The position numbers and the translations under genes were made by a program. From Pseudomonadota bacterium (GTDB lineage: Bacteria > Pseudomonadota > Alphaproteobacteria > Ferrovibrionales > Ferrovibrionaceae): a stretch of DNA of 9,823 bases. Position 1 is the stretch's first letter. Each line of letters begins with the position of its first letter. The stretch covers positions 1-9,823 of the forward strand of contig JAEYTW010000049.1 of NCBI GenBank assembly GCA_023433835.1. The letters are read 5' to 3'. Under the pieces are notes generated by a model. The model made no database searches. It had not been told where the DNA came from and was given only the letters and a program-made list of their open reading frames with translations. Below are positions 1 to 6,381 of the stretch, piece by piece.

Positions 1-69
1 ACGCTTCGACAACGCTTCCTTGGTGTCCACCATGCCGATGGTGTCCACCATCTCCTGATCCTTCATCAT
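1..69 (-). CDS. tnpA: IS66-type TnpA accessory protein, N-terminal fragment (partial at window edge)
   Basis: An open frame starts with tandem ATG codons at 69 and reads 23 residues, ending ...MVDTKEALSKR at the window edge. It is 63/69 nucleotides identical, by eye, to the start of the decayed copy at 1197-1295, which continues with KRRIWPEAFKRQ, a string like the start of the helix-turn-helix region of IS66 TnpA/OrfA proteins. The likelier start is the ATG at 51 (residue 7), because AAGGA lies 7 bases upstream of it while nothing resembles a ribosome site before 69. TnpA of IS66 elements is a small DNA-binding helper for transposition; the transposase proper (TnpC) would be further left. 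The function is inferred from a very short piece and the inverted repeat beside it. Confidence 0.55.
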   Translation of the reverse strand, partial: MMKDQEMVDTIGMVDTKEALSKR

Positions 70-127
70 CAGGACAGCGTCGATCAGTTCTAATCATGGC
101 AAAAGGCGGCCTTCACCGGACGCTTAC
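1..127 (-). mobile_element. IS66-family insertion sequence, one end only (runs off the left edge)
   Basis: Read on the minus strand, the terminus at 127 begins GTAAGCGTCCGGTGAAGG. IS66-family inverted repeats typically start GTAAGCG. About 58 bp inside this end an ORF opens with the start of a small TnpA-like protein, the usual layout at the left end of IS66-type elements (tnpA, then tnpB and tnpC further in). The body and the other end lie left of the window. Immediately outside the terminus is GTGGATCGAAAC, the 3' end of the CRISPR repeat, so the element sits inside a repeat. IS66 elements normally make an 8-bp target duplication, expected here to be GTGGATCG (128-135); the second copy would be off-window. 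A second, shorter relative lies at 1153-1358. The family call rests on the terminus and the tnpA start only. Confidence 0.72.
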
Positions 128-139
128 GTGGATCGAAAC
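128..139 (+). repeat. Truncated first CRISPR repeat, cut by the IS66 element
   Basis: GTGGATCGAAAC is the exact 3' 12 bases of the 32-bp array repeat. It is followed by a 36-bp spacer (140-175) and the first complete repeat at 176. The missing 20 bases are the whole hairpin (GCTCCC/GGGAGC). What remains is essentially the part that becomes the 5' handle of a type I-C crRNA. The break is exactly where the IS66 terminus GTAAGCG begins, so transposition rather than ordinary decay explains the loss. Confidence 0.85.
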
Positions 140-1104
140 ACGATGGTGAACTCAGCCCCATCGCTGTCGCGGATAGTCGCTCCCCGTGCGGGAGCGTGGA
201 TCGAAACGTCTCGGCCCGCCCCTCGGCGAGGCGGTAAAACAGGTCGCTCCCCGTGCGGGAGCGTGGATCGAAACTCGACCGTCCGCTTCAGGTCAGCGCT
301 TTCGTGCGCCGTCGCTCCCCGTGCGGGAGCGTGGATCGAAACCTTCCACACCGGCGCCGGATAGCCTCGTTCGTCGCGTCGCTCCCCGTGCGGGAGCGTG
401 GATCGAAACCCAATCACACGGCTGGCCCCATGGAAAACGAGCGTGTCGCTCCCCGTGCGGGAGCGTGGATCGAAACATGACCAGGTCGACGCCGTTGATG
501 GTGAAGGCCGTCGCTCCCCGTGCGGGAGCGTGGATCGAAACGCGTCTCCGAACTGCTCGCCGCGAACAACGCCGGTCGCTCCCCGTGCGGGAGCGTGGAT
601 CGAAACCGGCGTCGAGGCCGCCGGCGTGCTGGCCGGGCTGGTCGCTCCCCGTGCGGGAGCGTGGATCGAAACCGCTCGGTCAGGTCCGGATAATCGAACC
701 CCTCGAGTCGCTCCCCGTGCGGGAGCGTGGATCGAAACCGCACGACATCATCCGCGTCTTCGCGCGGCTGACGTCGCTCCCCGTGCGGGAGCGTGGATCG
801 AAACTCGACCTTCAGCCGCTCGTCCATGTCGCGCAGCGCGTCGCTCCCCGTGCGGGAGCGTGGATCGAAACAAAATCTCAACGGTGGTTCCGAACGACGC
901 GCGAGTCGCTCCCCGTGCGGGAGCGTGGATCGAAACCGCGTGATGCAAGTCAGCGGGACGACGACGATCAAGTCGCTCCCCGTGCGGGAGCGTGGATCGA
1001 AACATCGACTGCAGCCCGTATTCGGCGATGATCATCGTCGCTCCCCGTGCGGGAGCGTGGATCGAAACTCGACTTGCAGTGGATCGAAGGCGATCCGCGG
1101 GCCG

Positions 1105-1136
1105 GTCGCTCCCCCTGCGGGAGCGTAGATAGAAAT
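1105..1136 (+). repeat. Degenerate leader-distal CRISPR repeat
   Basis: This copy is in register (36-bp spacer before it) but differs from the consensus at four positions: G to C in the hairpin loop (CCCCCTGC), then GTAGAT instead of GTGGAT, AGAAAT instead of CGAAAC. Decay at the trailer end is usual because new repeats are copied at the leader end. Three of the four changes fall in the handle region, while the stem GCTCCC/GGGAGC is kept. Confidence 0.9.
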
Positions 1137-1144
1137 GCCGTAGA

Positions 1145-1152
1145 GCGGCATG
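1145..1152. repeat. Target-site duplication, left copy (IS66 remnant)
   Basis: GCGGCATG here and GGGGCATG at 1359-1366 match at 7 of 8 bases and flank the IS66-type remnant. Eight bases is the usual duplication length for the IS66 family. The match is short, so it is support rather than proof. Confidence 0.5.
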
Positions 1153-1358
1153 AAGTGCCGGCTGCGCGTGATGGCCGCTTTTTTGGGAGAGGGTCGCTGA
1201 CGCTTGAATGCCTCAGGCCAGATCCGACGCTTGGCCGACGCTTCCTTGGTGTCCACCAAGCCGATGGTGGACACCATCTCCTGATCCTTCATCATCAGGA
1301 CAGCCTCCGTCAGCTACCCTCCCCAGAACGGGTTGCCTTCACTTCACCGAATGCTTAC
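1153..1358 (-). mobile_element. IS66-type remnant (internally deleted, about 206 bp) within the decayed end of the array
   Basis: On the minus strand it starts at 1358 with GTAAGCATTCGGTGAAG, a close variant of the terminus at 127 (GTAAGCGTCCGGTGAAG). A tnpA start 63 bp inside matches the left copy at 63/69 bases. Homology to tnpA ends near 1197, after which the sequence runs to a second terminus at 1153 that reads AAGTGCCGG from outside, resembling the IS66 end without its first two bases. Nearly identical 8-bp flanks (1145-1152 and 1359-1366) look like an old target duplication. Together this describes a small non-autonomous derivative with its middle (most of tnpA, all tnpB/tnpC) deleted. 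The far terminus is the weakest part of the call. Confidence 0.6.
1197..1295 (-). pseudogene. tnpA: TnpA N-terminal fragment of the IS66-type remnant
   Basis: Thirty-three residues begin at tandem ATGs at 1295 (a better start with an AAGGA ribosome site is the ATG at 1277) and end KRRIWPEAFKRQ. The frame stays open beyond this but becomes unrelated sequence and finally reads antisense through CRISPR repeats, so it is not a real protein. An intact IS66 TnpA is usually around 100-150 residues; only the start of its helix-turn-helix region is left. Confidence 0.6.
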
Positions 1359-1366
1359 GGGGCATG
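1359..1366. repeat. Target-site duplication, right copy (IS66 remnant)
   Basis: GGGGCATG, 7/8 identical to GCGGCATG at 1145-1152, directly outside the GTAAGC terminus at 1358. If the remnant and one copy are removed, the two surrounding CRISPR repeats come to lie 30 bp apart, close to the 33-36 bp spacers of the intact array. Confidence 0.5.
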
Positions 1367-1380
1367 GCGCTGCGCCAGCG

Positions 1381-1413
1381 GTAGCACCCCATGCCATGGC
1401 CGTGGGTCGAAAC
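1381..1413 (+). repeat. Decayed CRISPR repeat beyond the IS66 remnant
   Basis: The stretch starts GTAGCACCCCATGC and ends CGTGGGTCGAAAC, matching the array repeat at about 23 of 32 positions with one inserted base. Both ends are well kept while the second half of the hairpin is lost; a new palindrome GCCATGGC stands in its place. It lies in the same orientation as the array, and once the IS66 remnant is discounted it is about one spacer length from the degenerate repeat ending at 1136. Confidence 0.65.
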
Positions 1414-1447
1414 AGGCGCCGCCCAACATCGCTGTCGTCAGCCTCGG

Positions 1448-1483
1448 GTCGTGCGACGCGCAGGAGGGTCGTGATTGCGAAAT
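1448..1483 (+). repeat. Possible further decayed CRISPR repeat
   Basis: The stretch starts GTCGTGCGACGCGCAGGAGG and ends GATTGCGAAAT. It resembles the array repeat loosely, with indels in the 3' half (about 13 of the first 20 bases match). The main support is spacing: it starts 34 bp after the decayed repeat ending at 1413, a normal spacer length here. It overlaps an inverted repeat at 1469-1491, which may be the real reason for the sequence, so this is tentative. Confidence 0.35.
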
Positions 1484-1491
1484 GATCACGA
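1469..1491. repeat. Inverted repeat (hairpin) just past the helicase stop codon
   Basis: TCGTGAT (1469-1475) and ATCACGA (1485-1491) form a perfect seven-pair stem around a nine-base loop. It lies 21 to 43 bases downstream of the stop of the helicase gene read on the minus strand. It could protect the 3' end of that mRNA or slow the polymerase, but no T-tract follows on either strand, so it is not a standard intrinsic terminator. Confidence 0.4.
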
Positions 1492-1512
1492 GCGCCAGGA
1501 TGACGGTGCCCC

Positions 1513-4500
1513 CTATGCGCTCAACCCCGCCGCGATCCTCGCCTGCAGGTCAGGCCCGACGCGCTTGAAGCCCATCAGTTTTGCCACGGTGCGGACCAGT
1601 TCGGCGTCATCGCCGCCGGCGTTGTCGTCGCGGGCGATCTTGAAGGCCGCCTTGATCTCCAGGAGCGAGATGCTGTCGGCCCTGACCGTCGCCCCCGTTT
1701 CCGCGGAACGGTCGCGCACCGGTGTCGCGTCGGCCTGAATTCGCGTGTACCAGAAGGTACCGTCGGTCTGCAGTTCGGCAGTGCCGGACTGGGCGCGCGC
1801 GAGCGCCGCGCGCGCGGCCGCCAGAATGCGTGCGCCCGCCTTTTCCCGGTTGAAGCAGGCCGCAATCCGCCGCGCGACTTCGTCGACATGGATCGGGCCT
1901 TCCGCGTCCACTATCTTCCAGGCCAGGTCGGCCAGCATGGCGGCGGGCGCTTCATGCGGTTCGGCCGGGCCGTTTACGGGGAATACCGCCCGTTTGTAGG
2001 GCGGCATCCGCCGCTCGACGATCGGGGGCATCTCGATCGTCGCCGGGGCAGGGTCCGCGGCCGCGACAGGGGCGGGGCGGTCGTGGTTGGCGCCCGCGAT
2101 CGGTATTCCTTTTTCCGCCCGCTCGCGTGCGTTGGTCAGCGCCGTTTCCAGGCGATCGATTTCCGCGCGGCGGTTGTAGAACCAGTCCGTGCTCCAGATG
2201 CGATGAACCTGCCAGCCGAGATGTTCGAGCACGTCCTGGCGCAGCCGGTCGCGCTCCCTGGCCCACAGGGCGCTGTGGTAGGTCGCTCCGTCGCATTCGA
2301 CGGCCAGGATGTAGGTGCCGGGCTTGTCGGGATGCCGGATGCCCAGGTCGATGCGGAAACCCGCCGAGCCGACCTGATGGTCGGCCAGGAAGCCGAAGCG
2401 GCGCACGACGTTGGCGACGTCTTCCTCGAAGGCTGAATCCGCGCCCGCTCCGGTCTGGGTGCTGTCGTCCAGCCGGCCGTTCCTGGCGAAATCGAGAAAG
2501 CGCTTGAGAATGCGCGGGCCGGCCGCTTTCGTCCGGCCGAGATCGATATCGCCGGGATCGAAGGAGGCGAAGACTTCGCAGCGGATGCGGGCGCGGGTGA
2601 AGAGCACGTTGAGCCGCCGCTCGCCGCCCTCGCCATTGACGGGGCCGAACGACATGCTGGTCAGCCTGCCGCCGGCGACGGAAGGGCCATAACCGACGCT
2701 GACGAGGATCACGTCGCGTTCGTCGCCCTGCACGTTCTCGATATTCTTGACGAACAGATCCTCGGCCTGCCCCTCGCGCAGGAAGCCGTCGAGAACGGGA
2801 TCGCGCCGCCGTCTCTCTTCCAGCAGGAGGGTGATGAGATTGCGCTGGGCAAACGAGAAGGTGACGATCCCGAGCGATTGCGACGGGTTCAGCCGGGCGT
2901 GCCCGGCCACACGGTCGACGATGGCATCGCCCTCCCGGCGGTTGTCCCGCTTGCCGCCCTTGTCGTAGATGCCGTCCACGCGCGTGAAGCAGAGCCCGTA
3001 GGCCGGATCCCGCTGCAACGGCGACGGCGGCAGGATGAGGTCCTTTTCGTAGAATTCGTGGTTCGACACTTCGATGAGCGACGGATCGCGCGACCGGTAA
3101 TGCCATCGCAGCATGCGCCCCGGCAGGCCGCGCGCCTCGCACAGCGTCAGGATGCTTTCCATGTCGATCACGCGCGCGGCGCCGTCGAGCAGATCGGCGC
3201 CGAGAGTCTCGTCGTCGCCCTCCGTCTCATCCTCGTCATCGGTCATCAGGCGATCGAAGAACGAGGAGGGCGGCAGCTGTTTCTTGTCGCCGACGACGAC
3301 GATCTGGCCGGCGCGCGCAATGGCGCCCAGCGCGTCCTCGGGGCGAACCTGCGATGCCTCGTCGATGACCAGCAGGTCGAAGGACGCGCTGCCGGGCGGC
3401 AGGAACTGCGCCACCGAAATCGGGCTCATCAACAGCACCGGCTTGATCCGCTGGATGGCGGTGCCCGCCTTCCCGAACAACCGGCGCAGGGCCATGTGCG
3501 CCCGCTTCTTGGCGATCTCGCCGCGAATGACCCCCATCTCGCCCGCGGCGCCTTGCGGCAGCTGCGCCAGATGGCCGGCAAGGATCGCGGTCACGTTGTC
3601 CTTGAGGTGCTGGCGCTCCAGTCCGGTAAAGGTGGCGACCAGATCGTGGCGCGGATCCTGGGCGAGGCCCCGCAGGTCCGGGTATTGGGCAAGGGCCAGA
3701 GACCACAGGCTTTCGGCACGGGCATAGCGCAATTCCACGCTTGCGGCGGCACCGTCCAGCTCCCCGCCACGCATCCTCGCCTCCAGCTCGGCCAGCCCTG
3801 CCGCGATCAGCGTATTCTGCAACCGGGCCTGCCTTGCCCATGAGGCATAACGATCCGTCGCGCCTGCCATCAGGTCGAAGCGCGCCGCCAGCGCGGCCAG
3901 GTCTGCCGCCGCAAGCGTCGCCGCGCCCAGCACGGCGGGGTCGAGATCGAGAAGGTCTGCGATACGCTGCGCGGCATGATGCGCCGCCGGCGCCTTTTCC
4001 CGCAGCACCAGCAGCATCGCTGCCGCCGCGCCCGCCCGGGCGGCGAGATCGATCGCCTTGTCCCCGGCCAGCTTCACCGGCACCGCGGATATGCGGGCGC
4101 ACCAGTCGGCAACCGCGAGCAGTCTGGCGAAATCGGTTTTCTCGCCGCGCCAGGCATCGCCCAGAATGCGGCCGCAATAGTCCCGGTCGTTCTCCCAATC
4201 CGCTTTCAACGCCGTGACGGCGGCGAGACGGTCAACCAGGTCGAGGCGTTCGGCGGCGGTCTTGGGCAAGTCTGCCCGCAACAGCCCTGCCAGTTCTCGC
4301 GATGCGCCGCGATAGCCGCCAAACCAGCGTTGAAAGAAGGAGGCCACGCCTGCCGCCAGCGGCCCACGCAGATGGCCAACCGGAGTCGAGAATGCCGCTT
4401 CCACGAACATCGTCGCAGCGTCGTCGTGCGCCTTGCGCCACGAGGCTCCCGCCCCCAACGCGTCACGCAGGCGCGGCAGGTCGGAGGCGCCGAAAACCGT

Positions 4501-6213
4501 GCGGGCAATGTCCAGACCGTCGGCCGGCAACGCCGCCAGCAGCTCCAGGGCATCGGCGAGGGGTGCTACGGCCGCCAGGCTGCGCGGGCCATCGATGCCG
4601 AGCGCCGCGCAAGGGCCATGCATGGCGGCGGCGAGCGCGGCGATGCCGTCCCGCGCCGCCGACAGCATGGGGCCGAGCCGCGCCAGATCCACCGGCTGGA
4701 GGTCGAGATTGCGCACCCCCGCGAAGGGATGGGCGGCACCCCCGTCGCCAGCCGCCAGAACGGCGCCGTAGTCCTCGACGATCGCGACCAGATGGGTTTC
4801 GGCCTCGCGCGACATCGACGCCAGGCACGCCGCCTTGAGGCTGGGCGGCGGGCTGCCATGGCCCAGGAACAGCGATTGGCGGCCGAGCACACCGTAGGCC
4901 GTCTCGCCGCTGTCGCCGATGGGGCGGTGCAGGGCCGCCGCCAGATCGTTCAGCCGATCGCGGCTTGCCGTGAGGGCGGTCGGCGCCGCGGGCATGCCGG
5001 GCGCGGCGCCGGCCTGCGACAGGGTGCGCGCCAGTTCGGCGAGGACGGATTTCTTGTTGGCGCCCCTGGAATGCAGCTCCAGGCAGACATCGCGCAAGCC
5101 CACCTTGACCAGCCGTTCATGCACCACCGACAGCGCCGCCATCTTTTCGGCGAGGAACAGGACCCGCTTGCCCTCCCTGACGGCGGCCGCGACGATATTG
5201 GTGATGGTTTGCGATTTCCCCGTGCCCGGCGGCCCCTGGACCACCAGGTTGCGCCCGGTGCGGACTTCTTCGATCACCTTGGCCTGCGAGGCGTCGGCGT
5301 CGACGACATGGAAAAGCTTCTCCGGCGGCAGCACCTCGTCCAGCCGGTCCGTGGGCTTGAACAGCGGCTCCTCGACGTCGAAGCGCTCGTAAAGCAATCC
5401 CCGCGTCAATGCGTGACTGGCGAGCGCATTGCCTTCCCAGGCGCCGATGTCCAGGTCGCGGTACATCAGCAATTTGCTGAAACTGAAGAAGCCGAGCTGG
5501 ATGGCGTCCGGGTTGATCTTCCAGCGGTCGCGCGCCGCGACGGCGGTCTCGACCAGCGCGAAATAGTCCGAGGGTTTCCAGCCCTCGCCGATGTCGAGTT
5601 CCGGCAGATCGATCCCGAAGTCGTCCTTCAGCCGTTGCTGAAGCGGCAGGTTGGTGAGCGCGTCTTCGTCGCGGGCGCGGATGTCATAGGTCGAGGTGCG
5701 GGCATTGCGGCACAGTTCGACCGGCAGCAGGACCAGCGGCGCCTCGCGCGGCAGGCTCGAGGTTTTATCCTCGTACCAGGTCAGGAAACCCAGCGCGAGG
5801 TAGAGCATGTTGACGCCGGATTCTTCTTCCGCCGTCTGCGCCTCGCGCGCGATCTTCAGCAGTTTTTTCTGCAGCGCGTCCGGGCCCAGCCGGGTATCGA
5901 GTTGATTGTCGGTATGGCGCCCTTTGTCGACCTCATGCCCGGCCTCGTCGGCCAGGACGAGCTGTTCGCGGTCCTCGCCCCGGTCTTGCCCCAGGGCCGC
6001 GAACCGCATGGTCTTGCCGCCGGACAGCAGGACATGAACGTCGTCCGACCGTTCGTTGACGACATTCAGGACATTGCCGCGCGTGTTGGCGCGATTGACG
6101 TGGACAAGCCGATTGCGTGTCCCGGTTTCGACCAGCCGCTTTCGCGTATCGTCGAACAGTTTGATGACGGCGTCGCGGGCCGACGGATCGTCGACAGTTT
6201 TCGCCATCGTCAT
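1513..6213 (-). CDS. DUF4011 / SF1 helicase / Vsr-like nuclease / DUF3320 protein, Hhe-like anti-phage candidate
   Basis: A 1566-residue cytoplasmic protein, numbered from the ATG at 6213. Order of parts: DUF4011-like N-terminus (about 10-290); superfamily 1 helicase with Walker A GPPGTGKS (327-334), DEAS (951-954), GDKKQLPP (975-982), HYRS (1038-1041), NVQGDERD (1160-1167) and RLNVLFTRAR (1200-1209); a PD-(D/E)XK nuclease of the Vsr/MTES_1575 type (about 1262-1345) with RIDLGI (D1289) and AVECDGATYH (E1306, D1308); and a DUF3320-like C-terminus (about 1425-1490). About 600 residues of Ala-rich, probably helical sequence separate motifs I and II. All ATPase and nuclease signatures look intact, so it should bind, move on and cut DNA. 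I recall this layout as the single-gene defence system Hhe; the target and trigger are not known to me. The start at 6213 is chosen because GGGGGAG lies nine bases upstream; the frame opens at 6273 but no ribosome site precedes the earlier ATGs. It converges on the CRISPR array and stops about 30 bp from its last traces. Architecture is certain, the defence role is inferred. Confidence 0.9.
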   Translation of the reverse strand: MTMAKTVDDPSARDAVIKLFDDTRKRLVETGTRNRLVHVNRANTRGNVLNVVNERSDDVHVLLSGGKTMRFAALGQDRGEDREQLVLADEAGHEVDKGRHTDNQLDTRLGPDALQKKLLKIAREAQTAEEESGVNMLYLALGFLTWYEDKTSSLPREAPLVLLPVELCRNARTSTYDIRARDEDALTNLPLQQRLKDDFGIDLPELDIGEGWKPSDYFALVETAVAARDRWKINPDAIQLGFFSFSKLLMYRDLDIGAWEGNALASHALTRGLLYERFDVEEPLFKPTDRLDEVLPPEKLFHVVDADASQAKVIEEVRTGRNLVVQGPPGTGKSQTITNIVAAAVREGKRVLFLAEKMAALSVVHERLVKVGLRDVCLELHSRGANKKSVLAELARTLSQAGAAPGMPAAPTALTASRDRLNDLAAALHRPIGDSGETAYGVLGRQSLFLGHGSPPPSLKAACLASMSREAETHLVAIVEDYGAVLAAGDGGAAHPFAGVRNLDLQPVDLARLGPMLSAARDGIAALAAAMHGPCAALGIDGPRSLAAVAPLADALELLAALPADGLDIARTVFGASDLPRLRDALGAGASWRKAHDDAATMFVEAAFSTPVGHLRGPLAAGVASFFQRWFGGYRGASRELAGLLRADLPKTAAERLDLVDRLAAVTALKADWENDRDYCGRILGDAWRGEKTDFARLLAVADWCARISAVPVKLAGDKAIDLAARAGAAAAMLLVLREKAPAAHHAAQRIADLLDLDPAVLGAATLAAADLAALAARFDLMAGATDRYASWARQARLQNTLIAAGLAELEARMRGGELDGAAASVELRYARAESLWSLALAQYPDLRGLAQDPRHDLVATFTGLERQHLKDNVTAILAGHLAQLPQGAAGEMGVIRGEIAKKRAHMALRRLFGKAGTAIQRIKPVLLMSPISVAQFLPPGSASFDLLVIDEASQVRPEDALGAIARAGQIVVVGDKKQLPPSSFFDRLMTDDEDETEGDDETLGADLLDGAARVIDMESILTLCEARGLPGRMLRWHYRSRDPSLIEVSNHEFYEKDLILPPSPLQRDPAYGLCFTRVDGIYDKGGKRDNRREGDAIVDRVAGHARLNPSQSLGIVTFSFAQRNLITLLLEERRRRDPVLDGFLREGQAEDLFVKNIENVQGDERDVILVSVGYGPSVAGGRLTSMSFGPVNGEGGERRLNVLFTRARIRCEVFASFDPGDIDLGRTKAAGPRILKRFLDFARNGRLDDSTQTGAGADSAFEEDVANVVRRFGFLADHQVGSAGFRIDLGIRHPDKPGTYILAVECDGATYHSALWARERDRLRQDVLEHLGWQVHRIWSTDWFYNRRAEIDRLETALTNARERAEKGIPIAGANHDRPAPVAAADPAPATIEMPPIVERRMPPYKRAVFPVNGPAEPHEAPAAMLADLAWKIVDAEGPIHVDEVARRIAACFNREKAGARILAAARAALARAQSGTAELQTDGTFWYTRIQADATPVRDRSAETGATVRADSISLLEIKAAFKIARDDNAGGDDAELVRTVAKLMGFKRVGPDLQARIAAGLSA

Positions 6214-6222
6214 GTCCGCCAT

Positions 6223-6229
6223 CTCCCCC
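6223..6229 (-). promoter_or_regulatory. Ribosome binding site of the helicase gene
   Basis: On the minus strand GGGGGAG is followed by nine bases and the ATG at 6213. It touches the ATG at 6222 with no spacing, so it cannot serve that codon, and the ATGs at 6273, 6255 and 6246 have no comparable site. It therefore decides the start. Confidence 0.5.
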
Positions 6230-6271
6230 GATTCACGCGTCGACATGGTTTCCATTACGCCATGCTGCCGC

Positions 6272-6302
6272 ATCTTAGGGGTGAAATAGCGTTTTCGGGC
6301 AA
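6272..6302 (-). promoter_or_regulatory. Weak candidate promoter of the helicase gene
   Basis: On the minus strand TTGCCC (6302-6297) and TAAGAT (6277-6272) are separated by 19 bases, a long but possible sigma-70 spacing. Initiation would fall near 6265, inside the longest reading frame, which agrees with translation starting at 6213. The -35 matches poorly, so this is a guess based on the only promoter-like pair in the gap. Confidence 0.2.
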
Positions 6303-6381
6303 GACGACGCTGGTCGCCGGAACAGCTTTCATAAGGAAAAAGAGATCAATTCTCGTCCGGGCCTTGACGCTATCGACGACC

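Larger units (their letters stand above)
128..1136 (+). CRISPR. CRISPR array, type I-C-like repeat: 14 perfect repeats, 15 spacers, damaged at both ends
   Basis: The 32-bp repeat starts GTCGCTCCCCGT and ends GAGCGTGGATCGAAAC. Fourteen identical copies start at 176, 243, 311, 378, 445, 510, 575, 641, 707, 773, 840, 905, 972 and 1037. A truncated copy lies at 128-139 and a four-mismatch copy at 1105-1136. The fifteen spacers between them are 33-36 bp and I see no two alike. GCTCCC and GGGAGC form a six-pair hairpin around the loop CGTGC, and the repeat ends in GAAAC; both are typical of I-C repeats processed by Cas5d. The orientation of that end and the degenerate copy on the right put the leader on the left and transcription on the plus strand. 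The leader is not visible: an IS66-type element occupies that position. No cas genes are in the window. Many spacers translate smoothly in one frame, as expected for spacers from phage or plasmid genes, but I cannot name any target. Confidence 0.97.

Noticed and set aside
275..1073. Three spacers (at 275, 805 and 1069) all start TCGAC
   Set aside because: The similarity ends after five or six bases, and TCGAC is common in this base composition; the spacers are otherwise unrelated.
128..1136. Several open frames on both strands across the array, giving proteins with repeated blocks such as SLPVRERGSK or VAPRAGAWIET
   Set aside because: They are translations of the CRISPR repeat; the periodic peptides follow the 65-68 bp repeat unit and no ribosome sites or conserved domains are present.
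1135..1151. Small hairpin ATGCCG-TAGAG-CGGCAT right after the degenerate repeat
   Set aside because: Six pairs with no T-tract, and half of it belongs to the probable target duplication; more likely part of an old spacer than a terminator.
1361..1395. GGCATGG and CCATGCC as possible ends of another small element
   Set aside because: Seven-base arms only, and they fall across the target duplication and the decayed repeat, which explain both sequences better.
6337..6354. Possible intrinsic terminator after the hydrolase: GAGA/TCTC followed by five T on the minus strand
   Set aside because: The stem has only four pairs, two of them A-T, too weak for a terminator in such GC-rich DNA.
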